From contig NZ_JAERVJ010000001.1 in the NCBI RefSeq assembly GCF_016745395.1, positions 372,001 to 436,000 on the forward strand: a DNA stretch of 64,000 nucleotides. Reading direction: 5' to 3'. A program made the translations under genes and the position numbers. This document shows positions 9,204 to 17,529 of this stretch, one piece after another (positions within the stretch are counted from its first letter, which is position 1; every line of letters begins with the position of its first letter). The stretch comes from Methylocystis sp. Sn-Cys. GTDB lineage: Bacteria; Pseudomonadota; Alphaproteobacteria; Rhizobiales; Beijerinckiaceae. Under the pieces are notes generated by a model. The model was not told the origin of the DNA. It ran no database searches and worked only from the letters and a program-made list of their open reading frames with translations.

Positions 9204-10739
9204 ATGTTCGAGAGCCTTTCCGACAAGCTCTCCGCCGTATTCGACAAGCTCACGCGCCGCGGCGCGCTGAACGAAGCCGACGTCAACGAGGCGCTACGCG
9301 AAATCCGCCGCGCGCTGCTCGAGGCCGACGTCGCGCTCGATGTCGTGCGCTCCTTCTCCGATAAGGTGCGCGACCGCGCGGTCGGCGCGGGCGTCATCAA
9401 ATCGGTCTCCCCCGGCCAGATGGTCGTCAAGATCGTCAATGACGTGCTGATCGAGACGCTGGGCGAGACGGCGCAGCCGATCGACCTCGCCGCCCGCCCG
9501 CCCGTCGCCATCATGATGGTCGGCCTGCAGGGCGCCGGCAAAACCACCACGACGGCCAAGATCGCCAAGCGGCTGAAGGAGCGCCACGACAAGCGCGTGC
9601 TGATGGCGTCGCTCGACGTGAAGCGCCCCGCCGCGCAGGAGCAGCTCGCCGTGCTCGGCCGCCAGGTCGAGGTCGACACTCTGCCGATTGAGCCCAACCA
9701 GACGCCGCTGCAGATTGCGCGCCGCGCCATGGAGGCCGCGCGTTTGCAGGGCTACGACGTGGTGATGCTCGACACCGCCGGCCGCACCCATATCGACGAG
9801 CCGCTCATGCAGGAGATGGCGGACATCAAGTCCTACGCCAATCCGCACGAGACCCTGCTCGTCGCCGATTCGCTCACCGGCCAGGACGCGGTCAATCTCG
9901 CCAAGAACTTTGACGAGCGCGTGGGCCTCTCCGGCATCGTGCTGACCCGTATGGACGGCGACGGCCGCGGCGGCGCGGCGCTCTCCATGCGTTACGTCAC
10001 CGGCAAGCCGATCAAGCTCATCGGCACCGGCGAGAAGATGGACGCGCTCGACGAATTCTCGCCGAGCCGCATCGCCAACCGCATTCTCGGCATGGGCGAC
10101 ATCGTCGCCCTCGTCGAAAAGGCGGCCGCCGCCATCGACGCGGAAGAAGCGCGCAAGACAGCCGCGCGCATGGCCAAGGGCAAGTTCGACCTTCAGGACC
10201 TTTGCGACCAGCTCGCCCAGGTCGAGAAGATCGGCGGCCTCGGCGGCATGATGGACCTCTTGCCGGGCGTCGGCAAAATGAAGGACCAGCTCGCCAAGGC
10301 CAATCTCGACGACAAGGTCATCAAGCGCCAGCGCGCCATCATCCTCTCCATGACGCCGCAGGAGCGGCGCAATCCCGACCTGCTCAAGGCCTCGCGCAAG
10401 AAGCGCATCGCGGCCGGCTCCGGCATGAAGGTCGAGGATATCAACAAGCTCCTCAAGCAACATCGCCAGATGGCGGATCTCATGAAGTCCTTCGGCGCCG
10501 GCAAGCGCGGCGGGCTCATGGGCAAGGCCGCGCAGATGATGGGGCTCGGCCCCGGCGGCATGCAAATGCCCTCGCAGGAGGAGCTGCAGAAACTGCAGGA
10601 GAAGCTCGGCGGCGCCCCTCCCGGCGCCCCCGGCATTCCGGCCGCTCCCCCGGCCGATCTCCTTGCGCAGAAGCCGAACCTTCCGGGGCTCGGCGGCGGA
10701 CTGCTGAGCGGGCTCAACCCGTTCGGAAAGAAAAAGTAA
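9204..10739 (+). CDS. ffh: Signal recognition particle protein Ffh (SRP54)
   Basis: Ffh binds 4.5S RNA and signal sequences of nascent inner-membrane proteins and delivers ribosomes to FtsY. The 511-residue product has the N-terminal helical bundle, then the SRP GTPase with P-loop [15 protein letters not shown] (from about 107), DTAGRTHID (about 188) and [14 protein letters not shown] Met-rich M domain (about 330-450) carries GMMDLLPG and [13 protein letters not shown]. The C-terminal 60 residues are a Pro/Gly/Ala-rich tail longer than in E. coli, a trait of many alphaproteobacteria. AGGAG sits 9 nt before the ATG. It heads ffh-rpsP-rimM. No 4.5S RNA gene is evident in the window. Confidence 0.98.
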   Translation: MFESLSDKLSAVFDKLTRRGALNEADVNEALREIRRALLEADVALDVVRSFSDKVRDRAVGAGVIKSVSPGQMVVKIVNDVLIETLGETAQPIDLAARPPVAIMMVGLQGAGKTTTTAKIAKRLKERHDKRVLMASLDVKRPAAQEQLAVLGRQVEVDTLPIEPNQTPLQIARRAMEAARLQGYDVVMLDTAGRTHIDEPLMQEMADIKSYANPHETLLVADSLTGQDAVNLAKNFDERVGLSGIVLTRMDGDGRGGAALSMRYVTGKPIKLIGTGEKMDALDEFSPSRIANRILGMGDIVALVEKAAAAIDAEEARKTAARMAKGKFDLQDLCDQLAQVEKIGGLGGMMDLLPGVGKMKDQLAKANLDDKVIKRQRAIILSMTPQERRNPDLLKASRKKRIAAGSGMKVEDINKLLKQHRQMADLMKSFGAGKRGGLMGKAAQMMGLGPGGMQMPSQEELQKLQEKLGGAPPGAPGIPAAPPADLLAQKPNLPGLGGGLLSGLNPFGKKK

Positions 10740-10764
10740 TCACAAGACTCACAAGGAAACTGAC

Positions 10765-11124
10765 ATGTCTCTCAAGATTCGTCTCGCTCGCGGCGGCGCC
10801 AAGAAGCGCCCCTTCTATCGCGTCGTCGTCGCCGACTCCCGCTCGCCGCGCGACGGCCGCTATATCGAGAAGCTCGGCACCTTCGACCCGCTGAAGGCCA
10901 AGGACGCCGCCGACCGCGTCATTCTCGATCTTGAGAAGGCCAAGGAGTGGATCGCCAAGGGCGCGCAGCCGACCGACCGCGTCGCTCGCCTGCTCGACGC
11001 CGCTGGCGTGGTGAAGCGCGAGGCCCGCAATAATCCCGAGAAGGCGCAGCCGAAGAAGAAGGCCCAGGAACGCGCCGCCGCCGCGGCCGAAGCCGCCGCC
11101 GCCGCTGCGGACGCGGCTGCGTAA
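10765..11124 (+). CDS. rpsP: 30S ribosomal protein S16
   Basis: The N-terminal 80 residues are canonical bS16: [20 protein letters not shown], then [21 protein letters not shown]. The remaining 35-40 residues are a Lys/Ala-rich extension ([20 protein letters not shown]), making it longer (119 aa) than E. coli S16 (82 aa). Such tails are common in alphaproteobacteria. It lies 25 nt after ffh, with an AAGGAA ribosome-binding site, so it is cotranscribed with ffh. A 116-nt inverted repeat follows before rimM. Confidence 0.98.
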   Translation: MSLKIRLARGGAKKRPFYRVVVADSRSPRDGRYIEKLGTFDPLKAKDAADRVILDLEKAKEWIAKGAQPTDRVARLLDAAGVVKREARNNPEKAQPKKKAQERAAAAAEAAAAAADAAA

Positions 11125-11137
11125 TCGATCGCTTTTT

Positions 11138-11253
11138 CCCCCTCCCCAACCCTCCCCCGCTTGCGCGGGAGAGGGAGCGGACCGTCGCCTTCATCTACGA
11201 TGCTGATCGCGAGCGTCCCCTCTCCCGCTTGCGGGGGAGGGCCAGGGAGGGGG
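11138..11253. repeat. Long imperfect inverted repeat, copy B
   Basis: Arms 11138-11175 and 11217-11253 match those of the copy at 2175-2292. The 41-nt centre (GTCGCCTTCATC ... GATCGCGAGCGTC) is also clearly related. It fills the rpsP-rimM gap within an otherwise conserved ribosomal operon. Confidence 0.85.
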
Positions 11254-11263
11254 CCAAGCCGCC

Positions 11264-11788
11264 ATGACCAAACCCAACCTCGTCCTTCTCGGCCGTTTCG
11301 GCGCGCCGCATGGCGTGCGCGGCGAGATTCGCCTGCAGAGCCACACGGCTGATCCGCTCGCGATCGGCTCCTACGGCCCGCTCACCGACAAAAGTGGCGC
11401 CAAGACCTTCAAGCTTCAATCCGTCCGCCCCCAGGGCAAGGACATGCTCGTCGCGCGCGTCGAAGGCGTCGCCGACCGCTCGGGCGCCGAGCGGCTGACG
11501 GGCGTCGAGCTTTACATCGCCCGCGAGAAGCTTCCAGCGCCGGAAGACGAAGACGAATTCTACCTCGCCGATCTCGTGGGACTGCGCGCCGAGGCGCGTG
11601 ACGGCGAATTGATCGGTCACGTCGTCGGCCTCAGCAATTTCGGCGCGGGGGATATTCTCGAAATCCAACCGCCACAGGGCGAGACGATCCTGCTGCCGTT
11701 CACCAAGGCGGTGGTTCCGATCGTCGACGTTGCGGGCGGTCGGGTCGTCGTCGAGCCGCCGGCGGAAGTCGAAGGCCCGGCCGACTGA
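11264..11788 (+). CDS. rimM: 16S rRNA processing/maturation factor RimM
   Basis: RimM binds S19 and assists maturation of the 30S head. The 174-residue protein has the N-terminal RimM domain beginning LVLLGRFGAPHGVRGEIRL and a C-terminal PRC-barrel (EFYLADLVGLRAE through VVPIVDVAGGRVVVEPP). Its place after rpsP is the standard bacterial order. The long inverted repeat immediately upstream could reduce or modulate read-through from rpsP. Its stop codon sits back to back with the stop of the opposing DUF1905 gene. Confidence 0.96.
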   Translation: MTKPNLVLLGRFGAPHGVRGEIRLQSHTADPLAIGSYGPLTDKSGAKTFKLQSVRPQGKDMLVARVEGVADRSGAERLTGVELYIAREKLPAPEDEDEFYLADLVGLRAEARDGELIGHVVGLSNFGAGDILEIQPPQGETILLPFTKAVVPIVDVAGGRVVVEPPAEVEGPAD

Positions 11789-11789
11789 C

Positions 11790-12116
11790 CTACGGAAAGG
11801 CGTCCGGGCGAGGATCGGAGAGCCTGACGACGCATTTTGCCGAGACCTCGTCGCCGACTCCGAGCCGCTCCTTGGCGCGCACGCTCGCTTTTATCGCGAG
11901 CAGATAGGGCCCCTCTTTTGATGGAAACAAGGTCGTCTCCCAGACGCTGGAGCCGAGCGTCACAGTGACCGGCACATAGCCGAAGCCGGTGCGATTGATT
12001 CTGCGCTCTCCTTTCAGCCTTTTGGACTCCTCGCCGTCGAGAGAGAGAAAATACCAGCCGCCGGGGCCTGGATATTTCCAAATCGGGCCTCTGACCTCGA
12101 GTCTCAAAAAATTCAT
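11790..12116 (-). CDS. DUF1905 domain protein
   Basis: The 108-residue protein matches the DUF1905 pattern: [12 protein letters not shown] near the N-terminus, [20 protein letters not shown] in the middle, then [21 protein letters not shown] and [12 protein letters not shown]. Function of the family is unknown; members form small beta-barrel-like folds, sometimes fused to YdeI-type domains. It is transcribed against rimM and trmD and separates them, which is unusual for this operon. No signal peptide or membrane segment is visible. Assignment to the family is by remembered pattern. Confidence 0.85.
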   Translation of the reverse strand: MNFLRLEVRGPIWKYPGPGGWYFLSLDGEESKRLKGERRINRTGFGYVPVTVTLGSSVWETTLFPSKEGPYLLAIKASVRAKERLGVGDEVSAKCVVRLSDPRPDAFP

Positions 12117-12194
12117 TTCAGCAGATCTCCGCTACGAGACCAGCATATCCGATCGCCCTTTCTCCCGCAGCCGCAGGCGTGCCATAACCGGCCC

Positions 12195-12878
12195 ATGTGG
12201 CGCGCGACGATCCTCACCCTTTTCCCCGAAATGTTCCCCGGCCCGCTCGGGCTGTCTCTGGCTGGCGACGCGCTCGCGCGGGGCGTTTGGGAGCTGGAGA
12301 CCAAGCAGATCCGCGAGCACGGCATTGGCCGGCATCGCGCCGTGGACGACACTCCGGCCGGCGGCGGTCCCGGCATGGTGATGCGCGCCGATGTTCTCGC
12401 GGCGGCGATCGACGCGGCGGCGCCCGAGGGCGATCCCCGCCCCCGCCTGCTCATGAGCCCGCGCGGCCTCCCGCTTACACAGCAGCGGGTGCGCGCTCTG
12501 GCGGAGGGGCCTGGCGCGATCATCCTCTGCGCCCGCTTCGAGGGTGTCGACGAGCGGATCATTTCCGCGCGAAACCTCGAGGAAATCTCGATCGGGGATT
12601 ACATTCTCTCGGGCGGCGAGATCGCTGCGCTGGCGCTCATGGACGCCTGCGTGCGGCTACTGCCCGGCGTGATGGGCGAGGAGCTTTCAGGGGAAGAAGA
12701 AAGCTTCGAGGGCGGCCTTCTGGAATATCCGCAATATACGCGGCCGCGCGACGTCGAGGGGCGCGCGATACCGGACATTCTGCTCTCCGGCGACCATGCG
12801 AAGATCGCCAGATGGCGCCATGAAGAGGCTTTGAAGCTCACTCGGGCGAGACGGCCGGACCTTCTCACCCGCAAGTAG
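12195..12878 (+). CDS. trmD: tRNA (guanine(37)-N1)-methyltransferase
   Basis: TrmD methylates G37 next to the anticodon using S-adenosylmethionine, preventing frameshifts. The 227-residue protein starts [19 protein letters not shown] and carries the [18 protein letters not shown] loop. The SPOUT trefoil-knot segment [20 protein letters not shown] is followed by the C-terminal [20 protein letters not shown]. The length is normal to slightly short. Because an opposing gene lies between it and rimM, it probably has its own promoter in 12117-12194. rplS, the usual next gene, is not present downstream. Confidence 0.97.
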   Translation: MWRATILTLFPEMFPGPLGLSLAGDALARGVWELETKQIREHGIGRHRAVDDTPAGGGPGMVMRADVLAAAIDAAAPEGDPRPRLLMSPRGLPLTQQRVRALAEGPGAIILCARFEGVDERIISARNLEEISIGDYILSGGEIAALALMDACVRLLPGVMGEELSGEEESFEGGLLEYPQYTRPRDVEGRAIPDILLSGDHAKIARWRHEEALKLTRARRPDLLTRK

Positions 12879-13219
12879 GACGGGCGGTTAGCAGAGCCCT
12901 TCCCCGTCTCGATGCATCGTCCCTCCACTCCCATGTCGTCGCCGGGCTCGTCCCGGCCATCCACGCAGCGCAACGACTGCTCATGTGAGGCGGATGGGTC
13001 CAGTCGGGCCAAAATCTCCTAAGGGAAAGCTAGGATTTCATTCCGTCCCCCGGGGGAGGCCGCGCCCATCGGCATGGACGGCGCTCCAAATTGCCAATCC
13101 AAGCCATTGCGAACGTGTCGGCTATGTCCCCGAACACCCGTCGGTCATCTATCCGGACTGAACAACAAGCCCGGCCATGACGAACTCCCGCAGCCGTGAA
13201 GGGGAGCGTTCGTCGCACC
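12879..13219. other. Intergenic stretch with repeat-like sequence
   Basis: This is 341 nt between trmD and the DUF1624 gene. It contains GTCGTCGCCGGGCTCGTCC and CCGGCCATCCACG, a motif resembling dispersed intergenic repeats of rhizobiales, and a CCCCCGGGGG palindrome near 13048. Both strands are open over short lengths, but none of these frames has a convincing start or known domain. No RNA gene is recognised. Confidence 0.5.
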
Positions 13220-14224
13220 CTATTTTTGCGACGCGATGCACTTTCCGGCGATTTCTCTCAGCCTCTTCCCCCGTTCGGCGTCATCCGTGACCCCGGCGAG
13301 CGCATGGCTGCGCGTCGCCTCCTCGGCCGTGCAAACGCAGGCGTTATGGCAAAAGCCCTCTTCGGCGCCTTCCGCGCGGCAGCTTCTGACGCATTCGGCG
13401 ATGAAATCACTCGCGGCCTCCGGCGGCGGCGCGACCATCACGAGGCCGGTGAAAACCGCAAAGAGCACAGGCTGATGGACGAGATAGATGAGCAGGCTGT
13501 TGCGGCCCGCGAGGGATAGCCAGCCTTTCTCTCCGCGCGCGGGGAAAGGGATCGGCTGAGAAGCCTGCCGAGTCAGCCACGCCGGGGGCTGGCCCGGCTC
13601 GGCGGACGTCTGCTCCGGCTTCTGATCCTCCGCCTTCTCGCCATAAAGGCGGCGAACGATCACCCGTCCCGCCCCGACGCCGATAAGCATCGCCCCGGCC
13701 CAGGGGAAAAACGGCCGCCAATCCTGTGTGTAAGGCTCGGTCGTCGAAAGGCCCAGCCATTGCAGCCAGCTCGAATTGAAGACCGGCGACGCCAAAACAT
13801 GCGGCGCGGCGAAAAATAGAGCGCCTGCAACCAGCGCCGCCGGCCAGGGCAGGAAGAGAAATCCGATCGCGAGCAGGCTCGCCGCCGCGATGCAGTGAAG
13901 AATGCCGAAAAAGACGAAGGCGCTCGGGAAGACGATATAGGTGCCGACGCTCACCAGCCCCGCCGCGCCGGCGACGATCGCAAAGCGCCGCCAGAAGGCC
14001 CGCCACTGCACGCCATTGCGATGCGCCAGCGCCAGCGACACGCCGGCGATGAAGAGAAAAGAGAAGGCGATCGCGTGGCCGAAGGCCTTCACCGGCGCCG
14101 ACCAGGGGATAGACACGGCGATATAGCCGAAATGGCCCAAATCCCAGGTCAGGTGAAAGGCGACCATCGCCAGAACGGCGAGGCCGCGCGCGACGTCGAG
14201 CGCGCCCCAGCGCCCGGCGGTCAT
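13220..14224 (-). CDS. DUF1624 / HGSNAT-like integral membrane acyltransferase
   Basis: The 334-residue protein starts RWGALDVARGLAVLAMVAFH and continues LTWDLGHFGYI, the hallmark of the DUF1624 (heparan-alpha-glucosaminide N-acetyltransferase-like) membrane family. About seven to eight hydrophobic segments follow. An insert of roughly 45 residues rich in Pro/Gln/Glu precedes GRNSLLIYLVHQPVLFAVFTG, the conserved C-terminal helix. Residues 275-334 form a Cys-containing tail (RSCRAEGAEEGFCHNACVC) that looks like a small disulphide or metal-binding appendage. Family members transfer acyl groups to sugars across membranes; the substrate here is unknown. It overlaps the upstream Tat-exported gene by 4 nt (ATGA). 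Confidence 0.85.
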   Translation of the reverse strand: MTAGRWGALDVARGLAVLAMVAFHLTWDLGHFGYIAVSIPWSAPVKAFGHAIAFSFLFIAGVSLALAHRNGVQWRAFWRRFAIVAGAAGLVSVGTYIVFPSAFVFFGILHCIAAASLLAIGFLFLPWPAALVAGALFFAAPHVLASPVFNSSWLQWLGLSTTEPYTQDWRPFFPWAGAMLIGVGAGRVIVRRLYGEKAEDQKPEQTSAEPGQPPAWLTRQASQPIPFPARGEKGWLSLAGRNSLLIYLVHQPVLFAVFTGLVMVAPPPEAASDFIAECVRSCRAEGAEEGFCHNACVCTAEEATRSHALAGVTDDAERGKRLREIAGKCIASQK

Positions 14225-15192
14225 TTGCCCGTAGCGCCCTGGAATTTGCTGAACACCATATCGGGCGCCGAGAGATTATGGCGCGAGGGCAGATGCCGGC
14301 CAACCCAGACCTCCGTGGCGCTGGCGCCGGGGAAGTCGATGACGGGGGCTTCCTCCCAACCCTTGCCGCGCTTGCTACGCCAGGCGACGATCGCCGCGTC
14401 GCTCATCGTCTCCATCGCATACATCGAGCGCAGCGCCGCGAAGGGCCGCCCGCCGGGCATTGCGTCATCATAGGAGACATCGAGCGTCAGCCGCTCCTGA
14501 TCGATGCTCTTCAAAGAAACCTTCGCCTCGCCGCCGCGCTTGAACTTCAGCGTGAAGCTGCGCGTCTTCGGATCGAAGACGATCTCCTCATAAGCGACGA
14601 TCGGGCGTTCCTGCGTCTCGACGGGGCCGACGAGGAAAGAGGAGCCGTAGGCGGTCCAGCGCATATCCTCGAAGGGCAGCGGCCGGGCGCGCCAATACCC
14701 GTCTGGCGGATAGAAGACCATGATCTCCTCGGCGCGCTCGCGATACCACATCCAGACCTGGATGAGATGGAAGCCCGTCTCGACCTGGTCGCCGATGCGG
14801 ATCGGCACGTCGTTGGGCCGCCAGAAGGAGGGGAAGGTATAGCCGGTCATCCAGAATTCCGGCGTCTCCCAGAAGGTGCGGCGGCGCGCCTGGGCGAAGA
14901 ATTTCGGATCGTGGGAGAGATCGCAGCTCGACCAGTCCGGCGCCCAGCGGTCGGACACGATCGTGTTGATGTAGGACGGATGCACCGCCTGGATCTGCAG
15001 GCCGCGAATGCGCGGCGAGACGAAGTCGAGCTCGATATTGTCCTTCTCGGCGCAGAGCTCCTGCACCGATTTGTTCTCGACGCGCACTTGCAGCTCGTCG
15101 AGCTGCTCCTGCGCCGAGGGCTGGGCGAAAGCAGGCGTAGCGGCGAGCGCGCCGGCGCCCATGAGAAATCGGCGGCGATCGAAAGACGTCAC
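14221..15192 (-). CDS. Tat-exported conserved protein of unknown function
   Basis: A GTG at 15192 behind GAGGAA gives a 323-residue protein that begins with a twin-arginine signal: DRRRFLMGAGALAATPAFA. The mature part has no domain I recognise. It is rich in Trp/Tyr/Phe (WETPEFWMTGYTFPSFWR, WMWYRERAEEIMVFYPPDGY) and looks like a beta-rich periplasmic protein. It sits between the polytopic GT-C-like gene and the DUF1624 acyltransferase, with which it overlaps. A role in processing or acylating a periplasmic glycan is therefore plausible, but this is context only. An open frame upstream to 15384 lacks a better start. Confidence 0.75.
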   Translation of the reverse strand: MTSFDRRRFLMGAGALAATPAFAQPSAQEQLDELQVRVENKSVQELCAEKDNIELDFVSPRIRGLQIQAVHPSYINTIVSDRWAPDWSSCDLSHDPKFFAQARRRTFWETPEFWMTGYTFPSFWRPNDVPIRIGDQVETGFHLIQVWMWYRERAEEIMVFYPPDGYWRARPLPFEDMRWTAYGSSFLVGPVETQERPIVAYEEIVFDPKTRSFTLKFKRGGEAKVSLKSIDQERLTLDVSYDDAMPGGRPFAALRSMYAMETMSDAAIVAWRSKRGKGWEEAPVIDFPGASATEVWVGRHLPSRHNLSAPDMVFSKFQGATGK

Positions 15193-15227
15193 GGGGCTTC
15201 CTCGAAGGTACAGGAGTGTTGCGCCGC

Positions 15228-17039
15228 TTATTTCACGGCTCTCAAGGCGAAAACAAGGAGAGGCGCGTCTTTCTGCGACTTGCGCTCCAACCATGCCGGA
15301 GATTCGCCCCGCGCCAGCATGGCGGCGAGCCCGTCCGGCGCGGCGGAAACGAGCGGCGAGAGCGCCTTGGCGCGGGCGCACCACACAACGAGCCCCACGC
15401 CCGCCTTGCGCAACATCGCCTCGGCCTCGTCGGGCGCGGCCATGAAGGCGCGAGCGGCGAAGAGGTTGCCGTGATTGTCGCGATGGTAGGGCGCCGCAAA
15501 AACGCTGTGCGGCGTATGGGCGAGAATATGGCTGCCGAGATCGAAGGAGCCGAGGACGCGCGTCGGCGCCATCTCGGCGAGCGGCGCCAGCGCCTGCGGC
15601 GTCAGGCAGGCGCGCTCGCCATCCGCCTCATTGTCATCGCCCGAGGGAAGCGCCAGCGCGAGGCCGATCGGCGAAACGAGGATCGCAAGGAAGCCGGCGA
15701 GGGGCGCGCGCAACGCCACGCCCACGCGCGGGCGTTCGACCAGCGCGACGATGGCGGCGGCGAGCGGCGCCATCGCCAGCGGCGTCACGGAGGAGAAAAC
15801 CCGTAGCTGCCAGAGACCCGCCGCAAGGCCGGTGGCGACGACAGCGGCCGTGAGCAGCCAGCGCCGCCGCGCGAGACCCTGCACGCGCCAAGCGAAGACG
15901 GTTGCCGCCGCAAGTCCAAGCGCGACGGGCGCCGCGGTGGCGACGACAATGCCGGGCGCTTTAGGAAAGAGCGCGAGCAACGGCTTCGCTTCTGCCACAT
16001 GGGAAAGCCAGAGATCCCGTATCAGCGGGTCGAGCCCCACGAGCGGATCGCCGATGCAATGGGGCGCAAGCAGGAGGACGCTCGAAAGCGTTGCGAGCCC
16101 GGCCCCGCCGGCTGCGAGGAGGCGGGCGGGGAATGTCGGGAGCCAAGGGGCGGCCAAAGCCAGCGCAACGAGCGACAAGGCGCCGATGCAAAGCGCTGCG
16201 ATGTGCGCGAAAGAGAAAGCGTCGCACACGGAAGCGAAATAGCGGGCGCTCGGAACGGTGGCCGCGTAGAAGGAGGGAAAGGCGACGAGCGCGCCGCCGG
16301 CAAACCATAAAAGCCGCCCCCGCGCCGACGCGCCCTCGAAGACGAAGAACAAGGGCAGCGCCGCCATCATCACAGCGAAGAAGGGCAGGTTTTCGAGGCT
16401 GATCGCGAAAGACAGCGCCATGAGCGCCGCGCTGGCGGCGAGGCGGCTCGCCCGGTTTGCGTCGAGGCCTTGCAGAAAGAAGCAAAGCGACGCCGCCAAA
16501 GTGACGATCTGCGGCGCATGATGGTCGATGCGTCCGGGCGTGAATTGCAGAAACGTCGCCCCTGACAGCATGGCGAGCCAAACCGCGAGGCTTCGCGCGC
16601 GGGGGCCCGAAAGAATGGCGGCGAGCCAGCCGACGACCGCGAAAAGCGCGGCCAGCAAAAGAAAGGGAAAGACGAGCCGCGTCGCCCGCTCCGCATATTC
16701 CGGCGCGAGAAAGCGCGAAAACAGCAGATCGAGCCCCGCCAGCGAAACGTCGACGATCCGCGACCAATGCATCGGCAGCCCGCCCGGCGGATCAAGGCGA
16801 TAGGCGGTCAGGTCGAACCAGGGCTGGCCCGCGAGGAAATCGCGCAACTGGACGGCCCGCATCGCGTCGTCGGAGTCGAAAAAGGCGCCCGTGCGCCAGA
16901 CGGCTTCCGCGCGGGAGAAGGACAGCGCCGCCGCGCAGAGAAGCGCGAGAGCGAGCACAAGCCCCACGGGCAGGCGAGAGTCCGCCGCCTCCTGGCGGCC
17001 CGCGACGCTCGGCGCATCAGGCGTGGCGAAATCCGTCAT
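15228..17039 (-). CDS. Polytopic membrane protein, GT-C glycosyltransferase-like
   Basis: The 603-residue protein has an N-terminal membrane anchor (GLVLALALLCAAALSF) followed by a periplasmic loop DSDDAMRAVQLRDFLAGQPW and HWSRIVDVSLAGLDL. About ten or more hydrophobic helices follow, then a soluble C-terminal domain. The acidic first loop (DSDDA) after TM1 is the arrangement of GT-C enzymes, which use polyprenyl-phosphate sugars at the outer face of the inner membrane. A glycosyltransferase role is inference. It lies between the gtrA-like gene (35-nt gap) and the Tat-exported gene, in a run of genes that all point the same way. Confidence 0.75.
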   Translation of the reverse strand: MTDFATPDAPSVAGRQEAADSRLPVGLVLALALLCAAALSFSRAEAVWRTGAFFDSDDAMRAVQLRDFLAGQPWFDLTAYRLDPPGGLPMHWSRIVDVSLAGLDLLFSRFLAPEYAERATRLVFPFLLLAALFAVVGWLAAILSGPRARSLAVWLAMLSGATFLQFTPGRIDHHAPQIVTLAASLCFFLQGLDANRASRLAASAALMALSFAISLENLPFFAVMMAALPLFFVFEGASARGRLLWFAGGALVAFPSFYAATVPSARYFASVCDAFSFAHIAALCIGALSLVALALAAPWLPTFPARLLAAGGAGLATLSSVLLLAPHCIGDPLVGLDPLIRDLWLSHVAEAKPLLALFPKAPGIVVATAAPVALGLAAATVFAWRVQGLARRRWLLTAAVVATGLAAGLWQLRVFSSVTPLAMAPLAAAIVALVERPRVGVALRAPLAGFLAILVSPIGLALALPSGDDNEADGERACLTPQALAPLAEMAPTRVLGSFDLGSHILAHTPHSVFAAPYHRDNHGNLFAARAFMAAPDEAEAMLRKAGVGLVVWCARAKALSPLVSAAPDGLAAMLARGESPAWLERKSQKDAPLLVFALRAVK

Positions 17040-17073
17040 CGTCCGTCCTTGGCTCAGCGGCCGTCGTCGAGCG

Positions 17074-17529
17074 CTACCGTTCGGTCTTGAACAGCAGGCC
17101 CCGGCGCGAGACGAAATTGAACATGAAGACGAAGCCCGCCGTCGCCGCCTTGGCGATCGACAGGGCGAAGCCGAACTCCCCGACGAAAAGACGCATGAGG
17201 GCTTCGGTCAGCAGGAGGCCGATGACGCCCGTCACCAGGAAGCCCAAGATCTCGACGCGCGGCGCGCGGGCCCGCCGTCCCTCGAACACGTAGCGGATGC
17301 TGAGGAGATAGATCAGGCAGAGACCAGAAAGGAAGCCGGCGGCGGCGGCCTGCAGATAGCCGACGCCAAAGCCTTTCGTCAGCGACATCAGAACCGCGTA
17401 ATCCAGCGCCAGCGCAAAGACACTCGCCGCCGCATAGCGGATCATGTCGCGAATGAAGCGCAGGAGCCGTCCCGGCGCCAGACGCGCAGTCAGCGCGCCA
17501 TGCGCATCCGTGAGAAGCGACATGGTCAC
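17074..17529 (-). CDS. GtrA-family membrane protein
   Basis: This 151-residue protein has four predicted membrane helices and the GtrA/DPMS3-like pattern: LLRFIRDMIRYAAASVFALA, then GYLQAAAAGFLSGLCLIYLL and a final FVFMFNFVSRRGLLF. GtrA proteins are proposed flippases or partners for undecaprenyl-phosphate-linked sugars. A GTG at 17529 overlaps the upstream stop as GTGA; an ATG at 17523 is the alternative start. Its place next to a GT-C-like protein supports lipid-linked sugar handling. Confidence 0.88.
   Translation of the reverse strand: MTMSLLTDAHGALTARLAPGRLLRFIRDMIRYAAASVFALALDYAVLMSLTKGFGVGYLQAAAAGFLSGLCLIYLLSIRYVFEGRRARAPRVEILGFLVTGVIGLLLTEALMRLFVGEFGFALSIAKAATAGFVFMFNFVSRRGLLFKTER

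Noticed and set aside
13030-13218. 62-codon minus-strand frame in the trmD/DUF1624 gap
   Set aside because: No ribosome-binding site; the sequence coincides with repeat-like intergenic DNA and is more likely non-coding.
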